Origin: Paraconiothyrium sp. Pb-2020
Taxonomy: Eukaryota > Ascomycota > Dothideomycetes > Pleosporales > Didymosphaeriaceae
DNA: 64,000 nt
Reading direction: 5' to 3'
Assembly: GCA_022419385.1 (NCBI GenBank)
Contig: JAJUBI010000002.1
Coordinates: 2,728,001-2,792,000 of the forward strand
Numbering within the stretch: position 1 is the stretch's first letter; each line of letters starts with the position of its first letter. The translations under genes and the position numbers were made by a program. The notes under the pieces are model-generated. The model searched no databases and was not told the DNA's origin. It worked only from the letters and a program-made list of their open reading frames with translations. Of the stretch, positions 29,329-40,003 are shown piece after piece.

Positions 29329-31857
29329 CTACCGACCACCCATAAATTCTGGTTTATACGCCTTCACCCCACCAGCCTTCATCAGCTCCCTCAGTGCCAT
29401 CGTCGCATACTGACTAGACCCCAGCTGCAGCTTAATCACCACAGCAATCTTCTTATCCGCCTCGTCCGCCATCTCCACATCCGCACCATTCTCTCCCTTC
29501 TCTTCCTGTGCGTCCTCCTTTCGCAATCTCTGCAAATCCGTCTCAACGAACTGCTCCTCATTCCTCACATACCTGTGCACCTCAAACTCAAGCGGCTTCA
29601 ACGGTCTAGCGAGGAATTTTCTATAACCCCCGCTCAAGCTGACTTCCCTCCAAGGCCTGCGCATATTGTGTGGATCCAGACCACCGCCTCTCTCGCTTCC
29701 CATGAACTCCTCGTAAAATTTCCCGATTTCGTTCTTCGGGTACTCGACGTCAAAGCCCGGCTGCGGCAGTACAACGTCGAAGATTGTGTACTGCCCGCTC
29801 GCCGCCTCTTCTGCTGTCAGGGCTCGTGCTCGCTCGAAATCGTCATCAGCTGCGAGCGCGCTGTCTGCACCGACGGGGTCGATGACGACTTCGCCGTCTT
29901 GGTCGATGGAGTCTTTGGTCGTGATTTCTGCGTTGGCTTCCTTGTCTTTGTGCTCATGGACGAGGACGAGGTCGCCTTCAACAACGTTCGAACCGTATTT
30001 GCTCCAGCGCTTGCCCGCAACCGTGTTCCACACGAGACTCTGGTAGGCGTGCACGTACATTAGACGCAGCTGGCGTGGGATGAGCATCAGGGCGCCCTGC
30101 CAGTCGCTCGTCCGGTCGTATCTCCCGCTCTTGCTGTTCCTGGAGCTGAGGTGCTGGACGATGCTGCGCTCCGCCTTGAACTTGTTGGGTAGGATGTCGA
30201 GAGCAGCACCGCCTCTGCCGGTGGTTTTCCAGATGTGCAGAGCCTTCGCACGATTCCTATCGTCCTGTGATATCAAAACGGATGAATCTTCGAGCCTGCC
30301 TTCGGCCGCTGCTAGCGCGGTCTCGCTGTAGGCTAGCAAGTCTTCCACCGCGCCTTTGAGGTTGTTCTGGAGCATTTTCAGCCCCACGGTGTCGGTGCTA
30401 GCCGCGAAAGAACCGAAGCGCTGCAGACCGTAGTAGTTGATAAAACCTTCTCTCGAGAAGTCCGTGATCGCTTTCGAGACAACGTCATTGGCGAGTTTTA
30501 AACGTTGTTCCAGGTCAAGCGCCTCGTCATTTTGGAAGTGGCAGTCTCGCAGCGTGATAACGAACTCATTGCCTTTGAGGTCGCCCAACCCAAGATCCCT
30601 CTTCTCATACGAATAATCTCCGATGGCTGCACTGAATAGTATCTTGTTGAAATGGTCCAAGCGCTCCGCAGTCTGCCGCTTGACGCATACACGCTGGACA
30701 GTGCATGCTCGCCTGTCCTTCGTGCCTGCGAAACTAAATGGGTTCCGACCCCCGCCCAGCTTGCTGCCCAGGAAGCCGATTACTTCCATGGTATCCTTAT
30801 TTTCCTTGTACAGCGTAAAGTGTAGATATTCACCACCCAACTCTTCCCACGCAAGCTGTCCTTTGCGGCTATCTGGGCCGTTCTCACGGCTGCTTCGATC
30901 TCCCCTTTCTTTCTTGTTCTTTCCTTTGCGTTCCTTGGGTGGGACAGCTTTTATGCGTAGTGACTGGTCAGCCTCCATAGAGCTCTCGAGCAGGTTGGGA
31001 AATATTCGGCGCAAGGACTGGTGTGCGCGTGTGCGGATGTCCTTGTCTGTTATCGGGGGTGCGATGACGGGTCTGAAATCCTTCGCTTTTCTGTCTTCCT
31101 TCCTACGTATCGCGCGGACAAGCGTGATTATTTCCTTGGTGGTGGTTTCGCCAAATATAGCGTGGAGGTCTACGATATCTGCTTCAGGTATCTCAAACGC
31201 GTCTTCTTCTTTCGCCAGCTCGATCATCTCCTCTCCCTTTGTACCAATACCATTTTCGAGCTCCACCGCTGGCGCAGATCCGTCCTCTTGCACTTCACCA
31301 GCCCCACTTTTCCTAGTCGTCTCTTCTACAACACTCTCTTCATGCTTCACCTTCGCAACAGGTCCACTTTCTTCTAAAGCCTCTACCTTCCTCTTTGTAT
31401 TACCATTCGCATTTTCTTTCGCGACCACTGCTTCTTCTTCCGTCGTTCCTGTGTCTTTCTTCTTCTCTACACCTGCGCGCCTCAAATGCAAAACCGCACC
31501 ATCAAGCCCAATCTCGTTAACCAAGAAATCCGTATACCGCTGCTTGAGCACGCCTGTGAAGCCCAGATTATGCGGGCAGACGTACTCTGTAATACCGGCT
31601 CTTAGTTCGCGCTCGAGGTCGTTGTTGTGGGAATTGATGGGCGTGTCGGAGACGATTGGGGCTTGCGGGAGCGCGTCTGCTGGGGAAGGAGCTGTGGAAA
31701 TTGTGGTGCGGGCTGTGGTTGTGGAGGGCTCGTCGAGGCGCGCGCGTTTTGCTGGTCGCGCATTGATTTCTGAGGCGTCGGACATGGTGCTTTGACGTGC
31801 AAGGGGTGTTGTGGGTAGGCGTTGTGAAGAGCTATGGTTTAAGTTTTCGTTGTCCAT
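29329..31857 (-). CDS. PUS7: Multisubstrate pseudouridine synthase Pus7 (TruD family)
   Basis: Intronless, 842 residues. The catalytic block NPFSFAGTKDRRACTVQRVC (about residue 375) contains the G-T-K-D-R-R-A motif with the catalytic Asp of TruD enzymes. The EELGGEYLHFTLYKENKDTM and YYGLQRFG blocks and the TRUD insertion region are also present. Pus7 isomerises uridine to pseudouridine in U2 snRNA, 5S rRNA, tRNAs and mRNAs at UNUAR-type sites, mainly in the nucleus. The first about 250 residues hold a basic NLS-like ARPAKRARLDEP and a long acidic, low-complexity insert between the N-terminal motif and the catalytic core, longer than in yeast. The start at 31857 has A at -3 and G at +4; a second Met at codon 25 is possible. 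Strong antisense frames over this gene are shadows. Confidence 0.95.
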   Translation of the reverse strand: MDNENLNHSSSQRLPTTPLARQSTMSDASEINARPAKRARLDEPSTTTARTTISTAPSPADALPQAPIVSDTPINSHNNDLERELRAGITEYVCPHNLGFTGVLKQRYTDFLVNEIGLDGAVLHLRRAGVEKKKDTGTTEEEAVVAKENANGNTKRKVEALEESGPVAKVKHEESVVEETTRKSGAGEVQEDGSAPAVELENGIGTKGEEMIELAKEEDAFEIPEADIVDLHAIFGETTTKEIITLVRAIRRKEDRKAKDFRPVIAPPITDKDIRTRAHQSLRRIFPNLLESSMEADQSLRIKAVPPKERKGKNKKERGDRSSRENGPDSRKGQLAWEELGGEYLHFTLYKENKDTMEVIGFLGSKLGGGRNPFSFAGTKDRRACTVQRVCVKRQTAERLDHFNKILFSAAIGDYSYEKRDLGLGDLKGNEFVITLRDCHFQNDEALDLEQRLKLANDVVSKAITDFSREGFINYYGLQRFGSFAASTDTVGLKMLQNNLKGAVEDLLAYSETALAAAEGRLEDSSVLISQDDRNRAKALHIWKTTGRGGAALDILPNKFKAERSIVQHLSSRNSKSGRYDRTSDWQGALMLIPRQLRLMYVHAYQSLVWNTVAGKRWSKYGSNVVEGDLVLVHEHKDKEANAEITTKDSIDQDGEVVIDPVGADSALAADDDFERARALTAEEAASGQYTIFDVVLPQPGFDVEYPKNEIGKFYEEFMGSERGGGLDPHNMRRPWREVSLSGGYRKFLARPLKPLEFEVHRYVRNEEQFVETDLQRLRKEDAQEEKGENGADVEMADEADKKIAVVIKLQLGSSQYATMALRELMKAGGVKAYKPEFMGGR

Positions 31858-32347
31858 ATTTTTTGCGGGGCAGGAATAGGCGAGCGGAGAGGTGTTGGCC
31901 GGGGGAGCGCCGCTGGTGGAAGCCCGCGCGTGTGTGTTACATCAGATGTTTTTGACATGGAGTAATAATCGGAGTCATTGTACACTAATTTTTCAGCCCA
32001 ACGTATGAAGACGGTTCACGGTTCATTCGTTTCTTTTCATTCAGTTGCTACTCTAAGCGCAAATCCATTCGCCAGGCCGCCACGAACGCAGAGCCTATAC
32101 ACGATGCCTCATCATTTCACCGCAAATCAAGGGCGCGCCTTCCGCCCCTCGGGTATGACATATACTTTGCTGCTTGTTTGTTGCGAGACACAAAATCGCT
32201 GAACGAGGGTAAGAAAGATAGATACATGCTATGCTGTTCAAAGAGGGCCCTTGGAGGGAAAGAAGGTCAAGTCTAAAATGTAGGAAGCCGCTCGGCGATT
32301 CCCATCAAGGTATCTCAAAAATAAAAGAAAAGTTGTGGGGGCACGTT
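31858..32347. other. Intergenic
   Basis: About 490 bp between two minus-strand genes: the promoter of PUS7 at the left, the 3' UTR of the GH55 gene at the right. Nothing else seen. Confidence 0.4.
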
Positions 32348-34726
32348 CTACGCCTGGGCGAAGATACCAAGAGTGGCGCAGAAGTTCGATCGGTTGTCGC
32401 TGTCAAGAGCGAGACCCTTGCCATCCTGCGTGATCATGTTGACCGATGCCTTCGACGAGAGACCAAACACGTTGATGTTGGTCGACTTGGCATCGATCTC
32501 GTTAATGTGCTCCTGGCAGTTGTTCTCCGAGACGCACGTCTGGCTGTAGTCCTGGAAGAACGAGTATGTGCCCGCACCATAGACCCAGATGTTGTCGCTC
32601 TCAATAATGCGGACAGCCCAGGCGGTCTTGTCCGACTTAGTGCTCATGTCGGGGTCGAAGTACTTGTCGTTCTTCTTGAAGGGCTGGAGCGCGTTGGGAT
32701 TGGGCTGGTAGTAAGGCGTCTCGGTCTGGATGGCACCGAGGTAGATGTTCTTGGCGCCCTGGAAGTGGTACTGGGACAGGACCGAGTGCTCAGAGGCAGT
32801 GCCGTACAGCCAGACAGGACCTTGGGACTCGACAAGCATGCCACGGCCGTTGTAAATGTCGATCTGGTTATGGTCCTTGAGGTCGAGCTCGTGATCGGCA
32901 GTCCACAGCCAGACGTTTTCGAAATAGCCGTTAGAGCTCTTGGTGATATGGAGCTGCATGAAAGAGCCGATGCACTTGGGGTCAGCATCGTGGGCGGTAC
33001 CGTTCTGCTTGCTGCAAGTGTCGGACTGGAGCTCGGTGCCCTGGAAACCACCAACACGGAAGTGGACGTCCCAAAGACCGGCCTGGCCGTTCTCGGCGTT
33101 GATATTCCACTCCATGAGGATAGCTCCGGGAGCGGGGCCCTTGGTAGTGACGATGGAGTCAGACATTTCGAAAGCGCCCTTGTCACCACTCTGCTTGCCA
33201 ATCTGGAACAATGGCTTGGGGTTCTCCATGTCCCCGAAGTTGGCACCGGAAGCCATCAGGAGAGGGTAGGTCTCGCCGATGATCTTGACGTTCTTCTCGG
33301 CCGGGATGACAATGGTGTCAGATAGGACATAGGCACCGTGGTCGATCCAGAGAACCTGGCCATCCGTAAGGCCGTCGATGGCTGCTTGCACTGCTTTGGT
33401 GTCATCGGTCTTACCGTCACCCTTGGCACCGGCAGTCTTTAGGCTAACAAACGAGCTGGCATCGACGTCGGCGTAAAGAGGCTTGCTACGCTCGAAGAGG
33501 CCGCCGTCCTGGCCAAGAAGGCTCTGGGGCTTGGTGGGGCCGTTCTGAACATCGCCCTGAACACGACCCTGAGTACCTCCAGAAGCAAGAGCATTACCTT
33601 GAGCCCAGCTCTTGACAGTCGATCCACCGGCGAGAAGGGACTTGCCTTGGAAGTCTTGCACGGCCGTCTCGGCACCAGAAAAGTCGACGTTGTCAATGAT
33701 GAGAGTGCCACCACCAACAGGAATGCTGGTCTCAGAGAAGGAAGTATTGACACCGATGGGGGTCGAAACGTACTTGCTGTCCAAGAGTAGAACAGAGCCG
33801 ACAGTCTGATTGTCAGGAGCATTGGCCATATCGAGACCCACCTTGCAGCCGTTGAAGGTGTTCGACTTCATGGTCCAGAGCCAGTTCCAGTTCATGTAAA
33901 TACCAGTGTTGCACTTGTTGAAGGTCATATTGCGGGTAGTGAACTGTTGGCTACCGAGGAAAGCACCAATGTCACCGCCGTTGAAGACGAGATCAGTCAT
34001 GAAACCACCGGAGCCGTTGTCCTGGAAGATACCCTTCTGGGCCTTGCCGTTCTCCGTACTGGCATCGGCCATGTTGAAGACAACGTTCTGAATGCTAGTG
34101 GCTTGAGAAACCTGCCAGTGCACACCGGCGGCGGCCTTGGCGTCGGAGATATCAATGACGAAGTTGCGGATGGAACGGTAGAAGTTGTTCTGGTTGGTGA
34201 ACCAGTTGGCACCGTTGCCACCCTCAATATAAGGGTCGGCATCGATAAGACCCATACCCTCAAAAGAAGCGGTAGCCTTCAGCGTGGGTAGTTGCTTGGC
34301 ATCACCGATAAACTGGGTGTAGTAGTATTGAATGATGGGCTTGCTGACCATGTAGGTGCCGGGCGGGAAGTAGACGACGGCGGGAGTGATGGTAGTAGAG
34401 TCACAGCCCTCACCGCAACGCACTTCGGTGTCAGAAGACGTCTTGGTCAGAGAAGCGATAGCCTTGTTGATAGCCGCGGTGTCATCAGTCGAGCCGTCAC
34501 CTTTGGCTCCGAAGTCCTGAACATTTCGGTAGACTAGGTAACTGTCGGGATTCTCGTTGAACGCAGCCTTTCCTTGTCCCTTGGAAGCGAGCGCAGGAAG
34601 CCAGTAACCACTGGCCGCGCCTGTTGACGGAGTGTCTGCCTGTGCGACCGGCGCAGCAGACGACGGATTTGCTGAAAGAAGCACGCGCAGCGTGAGGAGT
34701 AGCGCTGAGGCGCCAAATGCTACCAT
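32348..34726 (-). CDS. Secreted GH55 exo-beta-1,3-glucanase
   Basis: Intronless, 792 residues, near the usual 750-800 of fungal GH55. A hydrophobic leader (about residues 1-25) is followed by GYWLPALASKGQGKAAFNEN. Two pectate-lyase-3 type beta-helix modules each open with the same signature: VQDFGAKGDGSTDDTAAI near residue 70 and LKTAGAKGDGKTDDTKAV near residue 430. This internal duplication is diagnostic for GH55. AILMEWNI, WDVHFRVGG and WLWTADHELD belong to the second-module face that forms the active site. The enzyme cuts glucose from non-reducing ends of beta-1,3-glucan, in its own wall or in other fungi and plants. Several N-glycosylation sequons (NMTF, NQTV, NTSF, NGTA) fit secretion. 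Confidence 0.95.
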   Translation of the reverse strand: MVAFGASALLLTLRVLLSANPSSAAPVAQADTPSTGAASGYWLPALASKGQGKAAFNENPDSYLVYRNVQDFGAKGDGSTDDTAAINKAIASLTKTSSDTEVRCGEGCDSTTITPAVVYFPPGTYMVSKPIIQYYYTQFIGDAKQLPTLKATASFEGMGLIDADPYIEGGNGANWFTNQNNFYRSIRNFVIDISDAKAAAGVHWQVSQATSIQNVVFNMADASTENGKAQKGIFQDNGSGGFMTDLVFNGGDIGAFLGSQQFTTRNMTFNKCNTGIYMNWNWLWTMKSNTFNGCKVGLDMANAPDNQTVGSVLLLDSKYVSTPIGVNTSFSETSIPVGGGTLIIDNVDFSGAETAVQDFQGKSLLAGGSTVKSWAQGNALASGGTQGRVQGDVQNGPTKPQSLLGQDGGLFERSKPLYADVDASSFVSLKTAGAKGDGKTDDTKAVQAAIDGLTDGQVLWIDHGAYVLSDTIVIPAEKNVKIIGETYPLLMASGANFGDMENPKPLFQIGKQSGDKGAFEMSDSIVTTKGPAPGAILMEWNINAENGQAGLWDVHFRVGGFQGTELQSDTCSKQNGTAHDADPKCIGSFMQLHITKSSNGYFENVWLWTADHELDLKDHNQIDIYNGRGMLVESQGPVWLYGTASEHSVLSQYHFQGAKNIYLGAIQTETPYYQPNPNALQPFKKNDKYFDPDMSTKSDKTAWAVRIIESDNIWVYGAGTYSFFQDYSQTCVSENNCQEHINEIDAKSTNINVFGLSSKASVNMITQDGKGLALDSDNRSNFCATLGIFAQA

Positions 34727-36405
34727 GATGAGAGCGAGTCTGAGACTTGAAGAGGTAGAACTTGTTTTGAAGGATTGTCGAAACTTAGGGGTTCCAAGTT
34801 AGTGTCTCACAGAGACGCACTGTTGTGGTTGCTGGGTAAAGAATGCGAGTTGTTGGAGCAACGATGGAGGAGGAAGAAAGTCCTATGTAGGCACACAGTG
34901 CATAGTAAAGTGAAGGTGGCAATGAGTGAATGAGCGACACAATGCGACTGAATAGAAAGAATAGCACAATGCAATGCGAGCAACTGCAAGCTGCGTGAAG
35001 GTGGGGATGAGCGGCGGACATTGTTCATATAGAGAGTCGCCAGAGGCAAAAAGAGATTAGGCTAGACTCACTGAGGCGAGGGTAAGTTCGCGCCAATGGA
35101 CAGGTGTGTTTCCAAACCTCCTTGTTTCAAGTTTCTGATGGCCGGCATGCGTTGCTCGCTCCCGTCTGGGCCCATGACTACCAGCGTCGCATTGACAATT
35201 TATATGCGGACTTTTCTCATTGCACCATAACTCTTCCCCGGCGCCACCATGCCCAGTGACGCCCGTCGATCCATTCACTCCGGCGCCCAAGCCATGGTAA
35301 TTCTGCGTGCCATGGTGAGGACACAGCGCCATGGCTGCCGACGGCAGGGCGACACGTCCCGAAGCGGCAGCAAGGAATGCACGAGGGTCGACAGGCGCAC
35401 ACGCAGACGTCGGGCTGCAGGGAACCCAGCAGGCGGCTTCCGCGGTGAATTTGCGGGCGTGAAACAGGCAGAGGCCGTGGACCAGTCAGTGGCGTGGATC
35501 TCGAGGGTTGTGGTTGTGTGCCTGGCATGGCGGCAGATAGCTTGCCAAGGGTGGGTGCCGCCGGGGCCACAGCCGAGTCCAGGGCTCTGAAACAGCAAGG
35601 CGTCTCAGCCACCCAGTCGCTGGCTCGTCTGCACCATCTCACTGGCCTCGCGGGAGATGTTCCTGTTGCCAGCGCTTCAGCACCAGGCGTGGGCTGCCGA
35701 GCGAGAGGCCATGGCGATGCGGCGCGCCGCCAGCACGTCGACAACCGCCGCGGAGGCAGCCATTCTCTCGCCCCGCAGAGTGAGAGTCAACACCGCAGCG
35801 CTGTGCCGCCGGACAACTCACACGGCCACATGTCGCCCGCCTCGTCAGGCCCCAGATGCCCGTGGGGATTCAAGCTTCGCCGCATCCTTCATTTTGCAGT
35901 GTTTGACGAAGCCCGCAGAGAGGAAGCCTTACGCCCAACGCGCCCGCGCGCCTCCAACTGCCAAAGGGCCTCCCTCACCGCACGCTGCATTCGCCTTACC
36001 TAGTCCACCGTCCGGGCATTCTTGAGCTCGCACTGTGCGACTGTAGCACCACATCGTCTCCACGCGCCAGGCTGATTGACATTGTACAGACCCACACCGC
36101 CGTGGATCGTGTGCTTACCGGCGCATCACGAACGCGTCTGCACTGGGAAAGCGCTTGCACCTATCGTTGACTTCACTTTTATTTCAGGTGCGACTACGGA
36201 GGAGACCATCGTTTGATGCGAGCAGCTCACGCGTAGATCCCGGTAGCTTAGATGCGTCTGTTAATAAGAAATACATAGCCAATCGTAGGCCTCCGCGGAC
36301 AGTCTACAAGCCTCGCTATCACGTGCGAAACAGGGACCGTTGCTATACTTGCAATTAAGCTCACATGCATCGGAGATTTGGACTCGCCTTAGCCACTCCG
36401 TTGCT
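34727..36405. other. Intergenic, 1.7 kb, GC-rich middle
   Basis: The right flank of the GH55 start (34727-35050) is its promoter. From about 35230 to 36050 the sequence is GC-rich and open in many frames on both strands, with mutually overlapping frames rich in Arg, Pro and Ala and no motif. I treat these as base-composition artefacts. Confidence 0.4.
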
Positions 36406-38692
36406 TTACCAAAACTCCTCTGCGCTGGCCTTGGTGGCATGTTGCAGGGACGACTGTGCAGACTGTGCACCCCCATCTTGTTGCTCATTTTGGAGCGTGC
36501 GAATCACCCGTGCAAGGCGCTCGATGCCCTCGGCAAGTACGTCTTCATCTTCCCACGCAAAACACATCCTGCCCAAGGTCAGCACCGTCGTGGACTGGCT
36601 CTGCGCCGGAAGCCCATGCCCGAAGTAAAATAGTCGCCGGGGTGTGCAGTGCAGCTTGCGCCGCAATGCTGCAGTGGCTCCAAGACATGGCGGGCGCCTA
36701 CCTGATATCTTGTTCGAAGTGAGTCCCTGCGTGATCTGTATCACCGGGCACTTCAAAGATCTCCCCTACACAAGATATTAGTGTAGCCGGGTTTAACTCA
36801 GGACACGGCACACCTGCGCAACCACAACGTTTTCCTCTTCCCTGGCGCGTTGCACAACAACAGTGCTCTTGATACCGTCCGGCAGCGTCAGCCAAATGAA
36901 ATAACCTCCACGACGTCCCGATCTGTCTGCGGCAGACGAGCCCCGAGAGGGATCAATTCCTTTTCAATTGCACTGACGAACTTCTGATAACGCCTGCCGT
37001 ATGAAGGTTGGAGAACTCGTAGACATGGCGCTGGAGATCTCCGGACTCGAGCATCTCTCCTAGAAAGGTAGCGGCAAGCTGCGAAGGCGCACCACCTGAT
37101 GGACTTGAGCCGCTGTAACCACGTTAATTGTCAATTCAGATGTACTTGCCTCTCTCGGCTCTCCGTGTTGCACGTCGCATCGTATGAGCCCTAGAATGCT
37201 ACACAATGGACTATGGCGCGAGTGTGTGCCATAACTTCGTGCTGACTGGGGTCGCGAGGGCATACATACGTCTGAGACACGCCGAATGCTAACTTCGAGG
37301 TACCCTCGCACCAGCCAGTCCTTAGACCGGGGCCAGCGATCTTCGAGAAACTACCGTTTGACACCGAGTTGCCGAATCCATCAGCACCTTCCCGTTCCGC
37401 ACCACCATCGAGGTACCGATCAATGTCAACGATCCTGGGCAGAACAGCTTTGTCGAGGGACAGATGCTTCGCTGTAAGACTCGCTGGCCATTGCAAGAAG
37501 TCTGACCCACGCACTCAGTCCGTGTTGCCATGTGATTCACGACCGACGCACATACCGTACACATCATCTGTGATGATCAAAGCGTCGTATTCTCGTGCTA
37601 GTCTGACTAGCTGCTCTCTTCGCCTCAAGGTCATCGTCTTGAATGACGGATTCGAAAACGTAGGAACTGCATATATGACGTGGCGATAGAACTTGGACCA
37701 TGGTCTTTGAGGCTTAAGAGGCTATAGCAGGTTAGTTCAGTATAGTGCAATGTGTAGAACGCCTTGGGTAACGCGTGCCAGCATTGTACGAATTGACGTC
37801 GTATGTCAGCTGTTGACGGTACGCTAATTCTACAGTCTTTGACATTCACTGATGTTGAGGCGGGGCATAGATTCGCATTTAGGCATTGGGGAGCTGCGCG
37901 GCAATTGCGAGACGGGTGGGCATCTTGAAGCCTGATGTGACCCGCACGCGGATGCTGACTCTGCTCGCACAGTACTTACCTGTTCGCCGTTGGGTTGTGC
38001 CCGTGCTCTAGCCTCACTCTTTCTGATCTCTCTCCTCAGATACTCAATGTCGATGCCTTCGTCATCTTCAGGTACTGCTCGGAGCTTTAGCGCGCTATCA
38101 TCAAAGATACGAAAAGCCAACATGTAGGCAGGGGCTACGATCCACACGTTACGTGTGTGCGCCGGATCAGTAAAAACCTGGAGAAGGCATGCGAGGTTCT
38201 GCGATGCCCCACCTGTCACGGCAATACGCTCTTCGGATATGGGTGCCGCTGGCTGGTAAAAGTTGGTAAGCCACGAAGCCATGTTCTGGCGTAACTGGCA
38301 TGCGTCTTAGCAACCGCGGAAATTGACTATCCGTAGGCTTGATACTTTATGGTCCCCATTGTCGGGTGCATACAGCAGTGCTGGAAACGCTATCGACGGA
38401 TCCTGAAGCACAGTGCGCGAGCCCTTTTCGATGAGATGTTTTGGGATCAATGAGATATTCGGCCAACTGCGGAAACAGGTTAGCAAGATGACCCAATGTA
38501 GGGTTGTCGGTGCTGCCAGTTACGCGTAAACAGCGCTCCACGCGGCACACAACGGCCCCAGGGCTAATAAGTAAGGAGCAAGGGGCTGGGAGGAGGACGC
38601 GAAGAAAAGCTGACGTGCCCTCTCAATAGATTGATGAGACTTTTGGAGCTAGTTGCGGAGCCGACAGCCTCCGAGAAGTTCAATGCAGCCAT
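36406..38692 (-). pseudogene. Class I/II PLP aminotransferase with several frame breaks
   Basis: Exons in order on the minus strand: 38692..38615 (MAALNFSEAVG...INLLRGH), 38466..38346 (WPNISLIPKHLIEKG...LLYAPD), 38294..37980 (SWLTNFYQPAAP, ITGG-like VTGGASQNLA, VWIVAPAY), 37721..37556 (HVIYAVPTFSNPS, DALIITDDVY), 37501..37270 (NGSFSKIAGPGLRTGWCEG, holding the PLP lysine), 37112..36814, 36765..about 36715, and a last exon ending at 36406 (MCFAWEDEDVLAEGIERLAR). The order is that of fold-type I aminotransferases near Aro8 and valine-pyruvate types. Frame is lost at the first junction, twice in 37112..36814, and before GEIFEVPGD. Three of the four would be cured by one extra base in a G or T run. 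Either a decaying gene or one damaged by sequence errors. Confidence 0.7.
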
Positions 38693-40003
38693 GGTCTTGT
38701 TTGTAAACCAGTCGGCCGCGGGAGAGCGGACGAAATATCGAAAAGGTATATTGGATGCTGAGGCATCGAGCGAAGGGGTGTTGGGGTAACGCCGGGAACG
38801 CTAGCCGGCGCTGCAGGTGCCGATATCGATAGGCTTGTGGCTGGAGGGGGTGTGGCGCCCGGGCTGAGCGAGCTGGATGCAGGACGAGTGCTCGGAGGTA
38901 TTTAAAGAATCCTCAAACGGTTGCAATGCAGGATGCAGGATGCAGGATGTAGAGGCGTTGTCGGATTCCGGACGTCGATCTCACCCATCCGAGCAACGGC
39001 GAAGTCGCAAAGTTGCGATGCCTCGCCAAGCTTTCTCCATTATCGATAGGGCGTACGTCATGGCGCTAGGCGAAGCATCGAGCGTTCGGCGCTGCTGGCC
39101 AAAGTCGCTCGTCCTGTGCTGCTCCTCAGCTGCGGTTGCGAGCTAACACCCGCCGTGGGCACCGTTCGCGCCAGTACGAAGGTTGCTGCGCTCCTCTCTG
39201 AGCTTTGCGCGGCCCACGGTCAATCCTGGCGGGCCGTTCAGCGTCCCTGGATCCAGCGCGCAGGGTAGTCTAGGACCAGAGTGCGGTGGAGGTCGGATGA
39301 CGGCTCGCACGCGGCAGATCTTCTCCTGCGTGCTCAGGGCCTGGCAGCTGCCGGCGCAACGCCTACGGTCTCAGAAGCAGCGAAGAACGGAAGGGAACGC
39401 GTGCGCACGAGAGCCTCCAGACGCTGGCTGAAGACGAGCATGCGCTCCATGCTGCCTCCAGCCGTGTCACCGCCAGGTGGTTGTCCTCGGGGGCCATGCC
39501 GGCCACGTTTTTCTGTGTGGCGATGGTGTGTTGGTCTCAGCGCCGGCGGCGTCATCGAGGGACCCCTGCAACTTCGCCCTTCACAGGCAATGGTTTCATA
39601 CGCTCCAGTTTTGCACTGGCCGCCTGGTCGTCCGCTGGCCGGACGCCCTACATATACAATGCGCCTCCCCAAGACACTAGCTTTGCATAGCTCTCGTTCT
39701 CACGATCACACTTTGATGCTATTACCGGAATTGCCGCCGTTGTCCATGGCGCCGTGTTTGTTTGTGCTCCCCACCGTATAGACGAAAATTGGGTCCAACA
39801 TTAAACCCGCAGCCATCCGACCGCGCTGCCCGCCCGTATTCGACCTCCCGCCTCCTGAAGCGCCTTTGTCCACCTATTTTGGAGCCGTTGTGTGGTGGAA
39901 TTGGCACACAAAGAGCGACCTGCCCAACTTGCGTGCGCCGGCCTCGTGACGAGATCTGACCTGAACGCTCCGGTAGACGGGGAACATCTGGTAGGGTTGC
40001 ATC
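38693..40003. other. Intergenic, divergent promoters
   Basis: 1.3 kb between divergent genes. A short direct repeat GCAGGATGCAGGATGCAGGATG lies near 38930. A GC-rich stretch (39080-39660) is open on both strands without protein character. A TATA-like CATATACAA at 39652 may serve the gene at 40004. Confidence 0.4.

Noticed and set aside
30623..31795. 390-codon open frame on the plus strand
   Set aside because: Lies wholly inside PUS7 on the other strand; Ser/Phe-rich with no domain. A shadow of the acidic, Lys/Glu-rich insert.
32231..33325. 364-codon open frame on the plus strand
   Set aside because: Antisense to the 3' half of the GH55 gene; Val/Leu/Asp composition is typical of the reverse complement of biased codons.
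35230..36050. Several frames up to 175 codons in GC-rich DNA
   Set aside because: Frames overlap on both strands and are Arg/Pro/Ala-rich; explained by base composition.
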